Source of the DNA: Couchioplanes caeruleus
GTDB lineage: Bacteria > Actinomycetota > Actinomycetes > Mycobacteriales > Micromonosporaceae
Length of the DNA stretch: 64,000 nt
Direction: 5' to 3'
NCBI RefSeq assembly: GCF_023499255.1
Contig: NZ_CP092183.1
Coordinates: 6,196,501-6,260,500, forward strand
Made by a program: the position numbers and the translations under genes. The notes beneath the pieces were generated by a model. It made no database searches. It had not been told where the DNA came from and saw nothing but the letters and a program-made list of their open reading frames with translations. Positions 24,461 to 33,228 of this stretch are shown one piece after another; position 1 is the first letter of the stretch; each line of letters begins with the position of its first letter.

Positions 24461-25363
24461 TCAGCCCTTCACCGCGCCCGCGGACAGTCCGGCCACATAG
24501 AAACGCTGCAGCGCGACGAAGAGCAGCACGCACGGGATCATCGCCAGGACCGCGCCCGCCGACAGGAAGCCGTAGTTGATCTGGCCGTACGCGCCCTGCT
24601 GCAGGTTCACCAGTGACACCGGCAGCGTGTAGAGGTCCTGCCGGGTGAGGAAGGTCAGCGCGCCCAGGAACTCCGTCCACGCCGCGAGGAAGGCGTACAG
24701 CGCGGTGGTGGCCATGCCGGGCACGATCAGCGGGCGCAGCACGTGGGTCAGCGTGCGGCCCGGGCCCGCCCCGTCGATGCGCGCGGCGTCCTCCAGCGCG
24801 GCCGGTACGGCGGCGAACGCGGTCCGCATGACGAACACCCCGAACGGCAGGTTGACCGTCGAGTAGAACAGCACGAGCCCGAGCCGGCTGTCGGTCAGCC
24901 GCATCGCGTTGAGCTGCAGGAACAGCGGCGTCAGGATCGCCTGGAACGGCACCATGAGGGTGAGGATGATCAGGGCGAACGCCACGCCCGAGCCGCGGAA
25001 GGAGAACCGGCCGAAGCCGTACCCCGCGGCGGTCGCCAGCACGGTTGTCAGCAGCGCGGTGCCCAGCGAGACGACCAGGCTGTTGCCGACGGCGCGGGGG
25101 ATGTGCCCGTCCGCGGCGATGCCGCGGAAGTTGTCCCAGGTGAGCCGGAAGAACGTCGAGGCCTGCGGTGCGGCGGTGATGGTGTCGTTCGGCTGCAACG
25201 AGCGCATGAGCGCCCAGAGCAGCGGCACGACGAACACGACGAGGGACAGCGCCGCCGCCACGACGTACAGAATGATCTTGATGTGCCCGTGCTCCCCCGG
25301 GCCGTGCACCGCCGCCCGCACGCCCCGCACGGCCGTGGGTCGCGCCTGCCGGATGGTGACCAT
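24461..25363 (-). CDS. Sugar ABC transporter permease (MalG type)
   Basis: A 300-residue inner-membrane permease with six predicted helices. The ABC-binding EAA loop is ALEDAARIDGAGPGRT at about residue 200, the MalG-type version. It is the last gene of the GH127 operon, 12 bases after the other permease, with GAGGGGAG before ATG 25363. No ATP-binding subunit gene is present here; in actinobacteria a shared MsmK-type ATPase often serves such systems. Confidence 0.88.
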   Translation of the reverse strand: MVTIRQARPTAVRGVRAAVHGPGEHGHIKIILYVVAAALSLVVFVVPLLWALMRSLQPNDTITAAPQASTFFRLTWDNFRGIAADGHIPRAVGNSLVVSLGTALLTTVLATAAGYGFGRFSFRGSGVAFALIILTLMVPFQAILTPLFLQLNAMRLTDSRLGLVLFYSTVNLPFGVFVMRTAFAAVPAALEDAARIDGAGPGRTLTHVLRPLIVPGMATTALYAFLAAWTEFLGALTFLTRQDLYTLPVSLVNLQQGAYGQINYGFLSAGAVLAMIPCVLLFVALQRFYVAGLSAGAVKG

Positions 25364-25375
25364 GCCGCTCCCCTC

Positions 25376-26254
25376 TCAGTCGCGCTCGCGCAGCAGCCAG
25401 AACTGCGCGGCGCTGATCACGCCGACCACGAGGATCAGCACGACGGACAGGGCGGTCGCCGAGCCGACCTGCAGCTGGACGAAGGCCCGCTGGTAGATCG
25501 CGAGCACGATCGGCGTGGTGGCGCTGCCGGGCCCGCCCTGGGTGAGGATGAAGAACTGGGTGAACGCCAGGAACGACCCGATCACCGACAGGATCAGGCT
25601 CATCGCGATCGTGCGGCGCAGCATCGGGATGGTGATCCGGCGTTCCCGGTCCCACCACGACGCGCCGTCGAGCTCGGACGACTCGTAGAGCTCCACCGGT
25701 ATCTGCTGCATGCCGGCGAGCACCAGCACCATCGTCAGACCGGAGACGCCCCAGATCACCAGCACCACGATCAGGCCGGTGGCCAGTGGACCGTCGGCCA
25801 GCCAGGCGGTGCTGCCGTCGGCGATGCCGAGCCGCCGTAGCAGCACGTTGATGCCGCCGCTGTCCGGCTGCGCCTCCAGCACGGTGAGGAAGCTCAGCGT
25901 GCTCAACCCGATCACGTACGGCAGGAAGAACACCGTCCGCAGCAGCGTGGAACCGGGGCGGCCGGCCCGTACGAGCACCGCCATCAGGTAGCCCACCACG
26001 AGGATCGGCAGCGTCACGAGCGCCGTGTAGAGCAGCGTGTAGAGCACCGACCGCCAGAACGCCGTGTCGCCGGTGATCGCCGCGTAGTTGTCGAGCCCGA
26101 TGAACCGGTAGTCGCCGATCAGCGGCCAGTTCGTCAGCGAGATGTAGACCGCGAAGACCAGCGGCGCCAACACGAACACGGCGACGAACAGCAGGGCCGG
26201 CGTGACCAGCGCGACGCCCGTACGCGAGGGATGGGTCAGCGATCCGTTCCTCAT
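25376..26254 (-). CDS. Sugar ABC transporter permease (MalF/UgpA type)
   Basis: A 292-residue inner-membrane permease. There are six helices, with the EAA-type loop YESSELDGASWWDRE (about 195-210). The N-terminal half has the usual VFAVYISLTNW. ATG 26254 overlaps the stop of the binding-protein gene (ATGA), so the heteromeric permease and its binding protein are co-translated. Confidence 0.88.
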   Translation of the reverse strand: MRNGSLTHPSRTGVALVTPALLFVAVFVLAPLVFAVYISLTNWPLIGDYRFIGLDNYAAITGDTAFWRSVLYTLLYTALVTLPILVVGYLMAVLVRAGRPGSTLLRTVFFLPYVIGLSTLSFLTVLEAQPDSGGINVLLRRLGIADGSTAWLADGPLATGLIVVLVIWGVSGLTMVLVLAGMQQIPVELYESSELDGASWWDRERRITIPMLRRTIAMSLILSVIGSFLAFTQFFILTQGGPGSATTPIVLAIYQRAFVQLQVGSATALSVVLILVVGVISAAQFWLLRERD

Positions 26255-27567
26255 AGCTGCGCCTGCCGCAGGATCCGGTCGAAGCCGCGCTGGCCCTCCG
26301 CCAGCGCGCCCTCGAGGTCGCCGTCGAAGACCGCACGGCGGAACATGCCGATGAACGGGCTGTCCGCCTGGTTGAAGAGCAGGTTGTACGCGAGCGTCAC
26401 CGGGGCGTACCCGCGCTCGAGATGGTCCAGCGGCGCGGTGGCCAGCGGGTACTTCCTGCGGAAGGCGGGCGTCGCCGCGTCGGAGCGGACCGGCGTGTAG
26501 CCGCCGTCCGGCAGGATCTGCTGCTGCGGCACGTCGAGGGCGAACTTCGCGAACTCCCAGGCGCCCGAGGCGTTCCTGGCGCCACGCGGGATGCACAGGT
26601 TGTCGCCGCCGTCGAAGAACGCCGTACCGCCGTCCGGGCCGCACAGCAGCGCCACCCCCGTACGCGCCCGGGACCGCTCGTCGGCGGAGAGCACGACCGC
26701 CGAGTAGTTCGACGGGATGAAGCCGACCTGACCGGCGCGGAAGTCGGCGCCCCAGGCGGTGCCCGTGTCGGCGAACGCGTTGCGGCTCATCAGGTCCTCC
26801 TCCCAGAGGGACCGGTAGAACTCGAGCGTGCGGCGCAGCGCCGCGTTGCCCGCGATGCCGCCGCGCTGGCTGCCGACCGTGCCGGTGATCTGGTCCGCGC
26901 CGGTGGCCCAGACGTGCGGCTGCACCACGAACCCGAGGATGCCCGCGGAGTTGCCGGCGATGGACCAGCCGTACACGTCGCCGCCCAGCGCGCGGACCCG
27001 GCGGGCGGCCTCCAGCAGGCCGTCCAGGCTCGTCACCGCCGACGCCGGGTCGACGCCCGCGCGGCGCAGCAGGTCGGTGTTGAACCAGAGCACCGAGTTG
27101 TCCGCGAGGTACGGCATTCCGTACCGGCGGCCGCCGCGCGTGGCGAGGTTCAGGTGGCCGGGGCTGAGCGCGTCACGGTACGGCAGCGCCGCCACGAGCG
27201 GGGTGAGGTCGGTGAACGCGTCGCGGTAGATGAACAGCATCGAGTTGATGTCGTCGACGTCGACCAGGTCCGGCACCCGGCGCCCGCGGATCGCGGTGGC
27301 GAGCTTGGTGACGTACTGCGCGTCGGGCACCGGGGTCAGGTCGATGCGCAGCCGGTTCTGTGCCCTGTGGAAACGGTCCACGACCACCTGCACGCCCGCG
27401 ACGGTGGCCGCGCGGCACCACATGGCCACCGTGCCGGAGGTGTTCTCCCCGAACCCGGCCCGGGTGACGTCGGGCTCGTCCAGGATGCCGCCGTCGCACG
27501 CCCCCAGCGCGGCGGCCGCTCCGGCGAGCGCGGGGATCCGCAGCAGATCGCGGCGCCGGAGGGCCAT
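26251..27567 (-). CDS. Sugar-binding lipoprotein of ABC transporter (family 1)
   Basis: A 438-residue extracellular solute-binding protein, lipid-anchored through the Cys of LGACDGG (about residue 24) after an RRRDLL-containing signal. It has the two-lobe family-1 layout (AMWCRAATVAGVQ... VVVDRFH at the start, PDGGYTPVR near the end) typical of oligosaccharide importers. GGAGACGG stands before ATG 27567, one base after the GH127 stop. Paired with GH127, the ligand is probably an arabinose-containing glycan or its breakdown product. Confidence 0.86.
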   Translation of the reverse strand: MALRRRDLLRIPALAGAAAALGACDGGILDEPDVTRAGFGENTSGTVAMWCRAATVAGVQVVVDRFHRAQNRLRIDLTPVPDAQYVTKLATAIRGRRVPDLVDVDDINSMLFIYRDAFTDLTPLVAALPYRDALSPGHLNLATRGGRRYGMPYLADNSVLWFNTDLLRRAGVDPASAVTSLDGLLEAARRVRALGGDVYGWSIAGNSAGILGFVVQPHVWATGADQITGTVGSQRGGIAGNAALRRTLEFYRSLWEEDLMSRNAFADTGTAWGADFRAGQVGFIPSNYSAVVLSADERSRARTGVALLCGPDGGTAFFDGGDNLCIPRGARNASGAWEFAKFALDVPQQQILPDGGYTPVRSDAATPAFRRKYPLATAPLDHLERGYAPVTLAYNLLFNQADSPFIGMFRRAVFDGDLEGALAEGQRGFDRILRQAQL

Positions 27568-27568
27568 C

Positions 27569-29401
27569 TCACCGTCTCCCGTCCGGCAGCCACACCCGCA
27601 TGGGGCCTGTGCCGCGGTTCGCCCACGCGAAGTACGGCACCGCCTCGACCTCCGCGCGCTCCCCGGACCACGCCGGCCGGTCCGCGGCGTACGGCCACGG
27701 CCGCTCCCGGTGCTCGCCGATCCGGGCGGTGAGGCCGATGACGGTCACGCCGCCCAGCAGCTCGGGCCGGAACTCGGCGCTGGCGACGGCCTCGAAGGTG
27801 AGGTCGTCGGCGGACGGGTGCTCGACGGCGTACACCAGCGGGCCGCGTTCCAGGGCGACGCAGCCGCGCACGGCGTCCACGCGCTCGTCGGCCGTCGTGA
27901 CCCGGACGGTCATCGGCAGCCGCAGCTCCACCACGTCCCCGGCTTGCCAGGTGCGGCGCACGTGCGCGTACCCGCCGGGCTCGGCGTCGTCACCCTGCAG
28001 CACCGCCCCCCGCGCCCACGGCGGTACGCGCATCGACAGGGTCCACTCCCGCTGCGGTGACTCCAGCACGCGGACGCGGATCAGGCCGTCCCACGGATAC
28101 CCGGTCTCCACGGCCAGGCGCACGCCGTCGGCCTCGATCGTGCTGGGGGCGTACATCTGGATCTGGATGCCGTCCGCGTCGGTCGTGGCGAGGTACGCGC
28201 CCAGGCTCGCGACGGTGCGCATCACGTTGGGCGGGCAGCAGGCGCAGTTGAACCAGCCGCGGCGCCCGTGCGCGGGGCTGCGGTTCTCGTCGGAGTGGGC
28301 GCCGGCGCGCAGCTGCAACGGGTTGACGTAGAAGTACTCGGTGCCCGTCAGCGACACCCCGGCGAGGAACCCGTTGAGCAGCATCCGCTCGGCGGCGTCG
28401 GCGTACGCGGCGTCGCCCGTGGCCAGCAGCATCCGCCACGCCCACTGGATGCCACCCACCGCCGCGCAGGTCTCCGCGTACGCGCGGTCCGGCGGCAGCT
28501 CGTACGGGTCCCCGAACGACTCGCCCTCCCACCGCGACCCGAGCCCGCCGGTGAGGTACGTCTTCGTGGCGAGCATGTGCGCGAACTGCCGGCGCAGCGC
28601 CTGGAGCAAAGCGTCGTCGCCGGTCTCCAGGGCGACGTCGGCGGCCCCGGCGGTCAGGTAGACGGCCCGGACCGCGTGCCCCTCGACGGTCCGCTGGTCC
28701 CGGACCGGTACGCGGTCGCTGAAGTACGTCGGCTCGTGGCCGTGCTTCTCGATCAGCCCGTGCCCGCGCGCCTGCACGAACCAGCGGGCCAGCTCGAGGT
28801 AGCCGGCGCGGCCGGTCTCGCGGTACAGCTCGACGAGGCCCATCTCGACCACCGGGTGGCCGTCGACGTCCTCCGTACGGCCCGGCCCGAACGTCGCGAC
28901 GAGGTGGTCGGCGAACCGGACCGCCACCTCCAGCAGGGCCTTGTCGCCGGTGGCCCGCGACTGGGCGACGGCCGCCTGCATGAGGTGCCCGGCGCAGTAG
29001 TGCTCGTGGCTCCAGGGCAGGTCGCGGTAGCGCTCGCGGACCATCGAGTTGAGGTAGCCGTCGGCGCGCTGGGCGGCGGCGACCACGGCGGTGACGGCGC
29101 GCTGCGCCTCGAGCAGGGCCGGCCGGGGCGCGCGGGCGTACTCCCAGGCCGCCGCCTCCAGCCACTTGTAGACGTCGGAGTCCATGAACACCGGGCCGCG
29201 CAGCTCACCGGCGGCTTCCCCGGCGGCGATCCGCAGGTTGTCCAGGTTGCCGGCGGCCCGCAGCCGCTCGTGCCCGGACGGGACCGCGGCCTCGCCGTTG
29301 ACCCGCTGCCGCTCGGCGAGCAGGCCGCCGTCGAGGCGGGCGGTGGTGACCGGCCGCAGCCGGCAGGAGGCGTCGGGGGTGGGAACGAGCGGACCGGTCA
29401 C
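27569..29401 (-). CDS. GH127 beta-L-arabinofuranosidase (DUF1680)
   Basis: A 610-residue intracellular enzyme (no signal peptide) of the HypBA1 type, releasing L-arabinose from beta-linked arabinosides. The zinc-thiolate site is intact: Glu310 and Cys312 (AYAETCA), Cys388/Cys389 (NCACCPPN). The acid/base Glu294 lies in WEGESF, 16 residues before Glu310 as in HypBA1. The GTG start follows GGGAGG. It is the first gene of the transporter operon and lies behind a LacI-type operator, so imported arabinosides would be hydrolysed inside the cell. Confidence 0.88.
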   Translation of the reverse strand: MTGPLVPTPDASCRLRPVTTARLDGGLLAERQRVNGEAAVPSGHERLRAAGNLDNLRIAAGEAAGELRGPVFMDSDVYKWLEAAAWEYARAPRPALLEAQRAVTAVVAAAQRADGYLNSMVRERYRDLPWSHEHYCAGHLMQAAVAQSRATGDKALLEVAVRFADHLVATFGPGRTEDVDGHPVVEMGLVELYRETGRAGYLELARWFVQARGHGLIEKHGHEPTYFSDRVPVRDQRTVEGHAVRAVYLTAGAADVALETGDDALLQALRRQFAHMLATKTYLTGGLGSRWEGESFGDPYELPPDRAYAETCAAVGGIQWAWRMLLATGDAAYADAAERMLLNGFLAGVSLTGTEYFYVNPLQLRAGAHSDENRSPAHGRRGWFNCACCPPNVMRTVASLGAYLATTDADGIQIQMYAPSTIEADGVRLAVETGYPWDGLIRVRVLESPQREWTLSMRVPPWARGAVLQGDDAEPGGYAHVRRTWQAGDVVELRLPMTVRVTTADERVDAVRGCVALERGPLVYAVEHPSADDLTFEAVASAEFRPELLGGVTVIGLTARIGEHRERPWPYAADRPAWSGERAEVEAVPYFAWANRGTGPMRVWLPDGRR

Positions 29402-29422
29402 GAGGACCTCCCGAGGAAACTC

Positions 29423-29436
29423 GGAAATCGCTTTCC
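29423..29436. promoter_or_regulatory. LacI-family operator for the arabinoside operon
   Basis: GGAAATCGCTTTCC is a 14-bp palindrome with one mismatched pair and a central CG, the hallmark of LacI/GalR-family sites. It lies 22 bases upstream of the GH127 start codon, where a repressor would block initiation. No LacI gene is in the window. Confidence 0.6.
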
Positions 29437-29511
29437 TCGCCGACCGTAGGAGTCCCTCGCGAGGCGCGTCAACGCCGATTCAGATGACGCCAGCTCGCGC
29501 CGGAAAACCCG

Positions 29512-30462
29512 CTAGGGCAGTCGCGACGTCCAGAGCAGGCTCATCGCCGCGGCGGCCAGCCCCAGCAGCAGGGCCGCCCCCGCATACCACTGGGTGATCT
29601 CCTCCGGCTGCACCCGGTGGCCGATCGAGCTGCCCATGTCCTCGTACACCTGCTTCAGCTCGCTGACCGACGCCGCCTCGTAGAAGTAGCCCTTCGTGTC
29701 CTGCGCCAGCTCCTGCAGCGACTTGCGGTCCACGGGTACGCGCTGCAGCGCACCCCGGATGTCGACCACGCCGGTGTCCGTGCCGAACGCGATCGTCGAC
29801 ACCGGGACGTTCGCCGCCGACGCCGCGGCCGCCGCGTCCTCCACCGAGCGCCCCGACGTGCGGTACCCGTCCGAGAGCAGCACGATCCGGGCCGGCGGGG
29901 CGCCGTCCGCGCCGTCCGACGGCACCGAGCGGATCGCGTCCAGCGAGGTGAACACCGCCTCGCCGGTCGCCGTCGCCTCGGCCAGCGTCAGCCCGTCGAT
30001 CCCGGAGATCACGGCCGCGCGGTCCTTGGTCGGTGACACCAGCACGTTCGCCGCCTTCGCGAACGACACCAGGCCCAGGTTGTACGTCGGCGGCAGCTCC
30101 TGCACGAACGCCTTCGCCGCCTCCTGCGCCGCCTCGATCCGGTTCGGCGCGACGTCGTCGGCCTCCATGGACAGCGACACGTCGATGGCGAGCATGACGG
30201 TCGCCCGTTCCAGGGGCTCCTCCCGGTCCACTGACGGCCGGGCCATCGCCAGCGCCACCACGAACAGGCTCAGCAGGAACGCGCCCGCCGCGACGTGCCG
30301 GCGCCAGCCCAGGCCTCTCGGCGCCAGGCTGCGCAGCAGCTCCACGTTGGTGAACTTCATCGCGTACTGGCGCTTGCGGAACTGCCGCCAGACGTAGAAG
30401 CCCACCACCAGCAGGACGGGCAGGACGGCGAGCAGCCACCACGGCTGCAGGAAACGGATCAT
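29512..30462 (-). CDS. VWA-domain membrane protein (BatA-like)
   Basis: A 316-residue protein with N-terminal helices (8-25 and about 55-75), a von Willebrand A domain (about 85-285) and a C-terminal helix. The MIDAS metal motif is AIDVSLSMEADD, followed by the conserved Thr and Asp loops (LLSDGYRTSG). The Trp/Arg-rich N-terminus is typical of BatA/BatB proteins. It overlaps the DUF58 gene by four bases and completes the MoxR-DUF58-VWA set, thought to act as a chaperone or assembly system at the envelope. Confidence 0.85.
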   Translation of the reverse strand: MIRFLQPWWLLAVLPVLLVVGFYVWRQFRKRQYAMKFTNVELLRSLAPRGLGWRRHVAAGAFLLSLFVVALAMARPSVDREEPLERATVMLAIDVSLSMEADDVAPNRIEAAQEAAKAFVQELPPTYNLGLVSFAKAANVLVSPTKDRAAVISGIDGLTLAEATATGEAVFTSLDAIRSVPSDGADGAPPARIVLLSDGYRTSGRSVEDAAAAASAANVPVSTIAFGTDTGVVDIRGALQRVPVDRKSLQELAQDTKGYFYEAASVSELKQVYEDMGSSIGHRVQPEEITQWYAGAALLLGLAAAAMSLLWTSRLP

Positions 30463-31475
30463 CGGGTGGTCCCCCGGGTGCGAGCGTGTCGTTGAGCGGC
30501 CACGAAGCGGACGACGTCCAGCAGCCAGTCGGTGTCGGTGCGCAGGCGCAGATGGGCGGCGCCGGCGGCGCGCAGGGCGTGGGCGATCTCGGCGCGCTGC
30601 CGGCCGGCCGCCTCGGCGTACCGGGCCCGCAGCCCCGGATCGGCGGTCTGCACCTCGTGCAGCGCGCCCGTCTCGGGATCGGCCAGGGTGAGCACGCCGA
30701 CGTCGGGCAGTTCCAGCTCGCGCGGGTCCACCACCTCGATCGCCAGCACGTCGTGCCGGACCCCGAGCTTGCGGACCGGGCGGGCCCAGCCCTGCACCGG
30801 CGAGAGGAAGTCGGAGATGACCACGGCCACGCCGCGGCGGCGCGGAGGCCGGTTGAGCATGTCCACCAGCTCGCCGAGGTCGGTGCGGCCCGGGCGGATC
30901 TCCGTACGCGCGATGGCCCGCAGCAGTCCCTGCGCCTCCTTGCGGCCGGGGCGCGCGGGCATCCGCACCATCGGGGCGGGCTGGGGCACCGCGACCGCCG
31001 CCGCCCTGCGCCGCCGCCACGGGAAGCCGCCGCCCGGCTCCGGCGCCACCCGGCCCGGCCCGGTGCCGACGACCGCGCCGATCCGGTTGCCGCCGCGCAC
31101 CGTCAGATGGGCCATCGCGGTGGCCGCCGCCAGCACGAGGTCGCGCTTGAGATAGCGGGCGGTGCCGAAGTCGAGGCTGGCCGACAGGTCCACGGCCATC
31201 CAGGTCTCCAGCTCGCGGTCGGCCACCGTACGGCGTACGTGCGGCATCGTGGTCCGCGCCGTGACCGGCCAGTCCATGCGGCGCACGTCGTCACCGGGCC
31301 GGTACTCGCGGCTCTCCCCCGCCTCGCTGCCGGGGCCGGGCAGCAGGCCCGCGTAGTCGCCCTGCAGCAGCCCGTCGAGCTTGCGCGTGACGAGCAGCTG
31401 CAGCCGCGACAGCACGGCCTCGGCGCGGGCCGTGCCCGAGTCGGCGGCCGGAGCGGGGATGTCGGCGGTCGTCAC
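30459..31475 (-). CDS. DUF58 domain protein
   Basis: A 338-residue cytoplasmic DUF58 protein. The signature REYRPGDDVRRMDWPVTART lies at about 59-78 and is followed by a VWA-like fold (AVDLSASLDFG). It is the usual partner of MoxR ATPases. GTG 31475 begins ten bases after the MoxR stop; the ribosome site is weak, so translation may depend on coupling. The stop overlaps the VWA gene (ATGA). Confidence 0.85.
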   Translation of the reverse strand: MTTADIPAPAADSGTARAEAVLSRLQLLVTRKLDGLLQGDYAGLLPGPGSEAGESREYRPGDDVRRMDWPVTARTTMPHVRRTVADRELETWMAVDLSASLDFGTARYLKRDLVLAAATAMAHLTVRGGNRIGAVVGTGPGRVAPEPGGGFPWRRRRAAAVAVPQPAPMVRMPARPGRKEAQGLLRAIARTEIRPGRTDLGELVDMLNRPPRRRGVAVVISDFLSPVQGWARPVRKLGVRHDVLAIEVVDPRELELPDVGVLTLADPETGALHEVQTADPGLRARYAEAAGRQRAEIAHALRAAGAAHLRLRTDTDWLLDVVRFVAAQRHARTRGTTR

Positions 31476-31485
31476 CGATGCACCG

Positions 31486-32718
31486 TCACTGTTGTCCCGG
31501 CCAGACCGGCTGCTGCTGCGGCTGCGCGCCCCCGTACGCGGGGTTGCCGCCGTACGCCGGGCCGCTCGCCGGCGCCGCGCCGCCGAAGGCCGGACCCCCG
31601 CCGGCCGGCACGGCACCGCCGAAGGCCGGGCCTCCGCTGGCCGGCGCCCCGGACACCTGGGCGACATGACCGTTCGCCGGCGCCGCGTCCTGGCGGGCCG
31701 ACACCGACGGCATCGGCACGCTCGCCATGATCCGGGCGACGATGTGGTCGGCGGGGATGTCGTCGGCCAGCGCGTCGTAGCTGAGCACCAGCCGGTGCCG
31801 CAGGATGTCCGGGGCGATGTCCTGCACGTCCTGCGGCAGCGCGTAGTCGCGGCCGCGGAGCAGGGCGAGCGCCCGGGTGGCCCGGACGATGCCGAGCGAG
31901 GCGCGCGGGCTGGCGCCGTACTGGATCAGCTGGGCGACGTCCGGCATGCCGTGCTGCGCCGGCGCGCGGGTGGCCAGCACGAGCCGTACGGTGTAATCCA
32001 CCAGCGCGTTGTGCACGAACACCTGGTCGGCGCGGCGCTGCAGGGCGAGCAGGTCGCCGGAGGTGAAGATCTGCTTCGGCTCGGGCGCGCTGACGCCCAT
32101 CCGGTAGACGATCTCCCGCTCCTCGGCGTCGGTCGGGTAGCCCACCAGGATCTTCATGAGGAAGCGGTCGCGCTGCGCCTCGGGCAGCGGGTACACGCCC
32201 TCCTGCTCGATCGGGTTCTGCGTCGCCATCACCAGGAACGGGTCGGGCACCGCGTGGCTCTCGCCGCCGATGGACACCTGGTGCTCGGCCATGACCTCCA
32301 GCAGCGCCGACTGGACCTTCGCGGGCGCGCGGTTGATCTCGTCGGCGAGCAGGAAGTTGACGAAGACGGGGCCGAGCTCGACGTCGAACTTCTCGCTCGA
32401 CTGCCGGTAGATGCGGGTGCCGACGATGTCGGCGGGCACCAGGTCGGGGGTGAACTGCACCCGGGAGAACGAGCCGCCGACCACCCGGGCCAGCGTCTCC
32501 ACCGCGAGGGTCTTGGCCACGCCCGGGACGCCCTCCAGCAGGCAGTGCCCGCGGGCCAGCAGCGCGACGAACATCCGCTCGACCATCCGGTCCTGGCCGA
32601 CGATCACCCGCTTCACCTCGAACATGGCGCGTTCGAGCTGGGTGGCGTCCTGCGCGGGTGGCACCGGGGCGCCGGGATCGGCGCTGCTCGTGCCCTCGGG
32701 TGTGGTCGGCTCGGCCAC
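31486..32718 (-). CDS. MoxR-family AAA+ ATPase
   Basis: A 410-residue AAA+ ATPase. Walker A is EGVPGVAKT (about 68-76), Walker B LLADEINRAP, and sensor 1 lies in VMATQNPIEQEG. The last 75 residues are a Gly/Pro/Ala/Gln-rich low-complexity tail not needed by the family. GTG 32718 is chosen because GGAGG lies five bases before it; the in-frame start at 32775 lacks a site. It heads the MoxR-DUF58-VWA operon. Confidence 0.87.
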   Translation of the reverse strand: MAEPTTPEGTSSADPGAPVPPAQDATQLERAMFEVKRVIVGQDRMVERMFVALLARGHCLLEGVPGVAKTLAVETLARVVGGSFSRVQFTPDLVPADIVGTRIYRQSSEKFDVELGPVFVNFLLADEINRAPAKVQSALLEVMAEHQVSIGGESHAVPDPFLVMATQNPIEQEGVYPLPEAQRDRFLMKILVGYPTDAEEREIVYRMGVSAPEPKQIFTSGDLLALQRRADQVFVHNALVDYTVRLVLATRAPAQHGMPDVAQLIQYGASPRASLGIVRATRALALLRGRDYALPQDVQDIAPDILRHRLVLSYDALADDIPADHIVARIMASVPMPSVSARQDAAPANGHVAQVSGAPASGGPAFGGAVPAGGGPAFGGAAPASGPAYGGNPAYGGAQPQQQPVWPGQQ

Positions 32719-32930
32719 CGGTCCTCCAGGGATGTCGCACTTCGCGGTCGCGCCGGCACGGGTGCCGACGCTCAAGACTTACACGACCATGCTGAGAGCG
32801 GTCCGGCGGAGCCGGATTACGCGCCGACCGCAAGGGTCCGGAGATGTCGATCTTTCTGCGCGATGCGCACGGACGGGCACCCGCGGCGGGTAGACGAAAG
32901 GCCGGACGACCCGTGTAACATTCAGCGCGT

Positions 32931-32962
32931 CGCCGGGCGACTTCCCCCGTGGTCGCCCGGCG
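32931..32962. repeat. Perfect 11-bp inverted repeat between divergent genes
   Basis: CGCCGGGCGAC and GTCGCCCGGCG flank a 10-base loop. No annotated transcript ends here: MoxR runs left and the next gene runs right. It ends 22 bases before a -10 hexamer, so an operator, or the terminator of an unseen small RNA, are both possible. Confidence 0.45.
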
Positions 32963-32984
32963 CTCAACTCCCCCCGGACCGGGC

Positions 32985-32990
32985 TAGGCT
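32985..32990 (+). promoter_or_regulatory. -10 element TAGGCT of a leaderless promoter
   Basis: TAGGCT ends 6 bases before GTG 32997 and no Shine-Dalgarno is present, placing transcription start at or near the start codon. Confidence 0.55.
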
Positions 32991-32996
32991 TCCGGA

Positions 32997-33218
32997 GTGG
33001 CCGAGGAGCTTGCCCGCCAGTTTCCCGCAGTTCAATGTTCCGCCAAGGGCTGCCGTGCATCCGCGGAATGGGCGCTGCGGTGGAACAACCCGAAGCTGCA
33101 CGAGCCGGGGTACCGCAAGACCTGGCTCGCCTGCACGCCGCACCGTGAGACGCTCGGCGACTTCCTGAGCGCCCGCGGGTTCCTGCGCGAGGTGACCGAA
33201 TTCCATCCCACCGCCTAG
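32997..33218 (+). CDS. Small conserved protein with putative Cys/His metal site
   Basis: A 73-residue hydrophilic protein of unknown function. Cys14, Cys19, Cys46 and His49 (CSAKGC, then CTPH) could form a small metal site. Trp residues and a WALRWNNPKLH stretch are distinctive; similar short proteins are widespread in actinobacteria. The start is a leaderless GTG. The stop codon (TAG 33216-33218) is itself part of the next gene's -10 box. Confidence 0.65.
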   Translation: MAEELARQFPAVQCSAKGCRASAEWALRWNNPKLHEPGYRKTWLACTPHRETLGDFLSARGFLREVTEFHPTA

Positions 33219-33221
33219 GCT
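33216..33221 (+). promoter_or_regulatory. -10 element TAGGCT overlapping a stop codon
   Basis: TAGGCT lies 7 bases before GTG 33229 and its TAG is the stop of the preceding gene. GTGACC at 33192-33197 could be a weak -35. Confidence 0.5.
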
Positions 33222-33228
33222 TTCAGGC

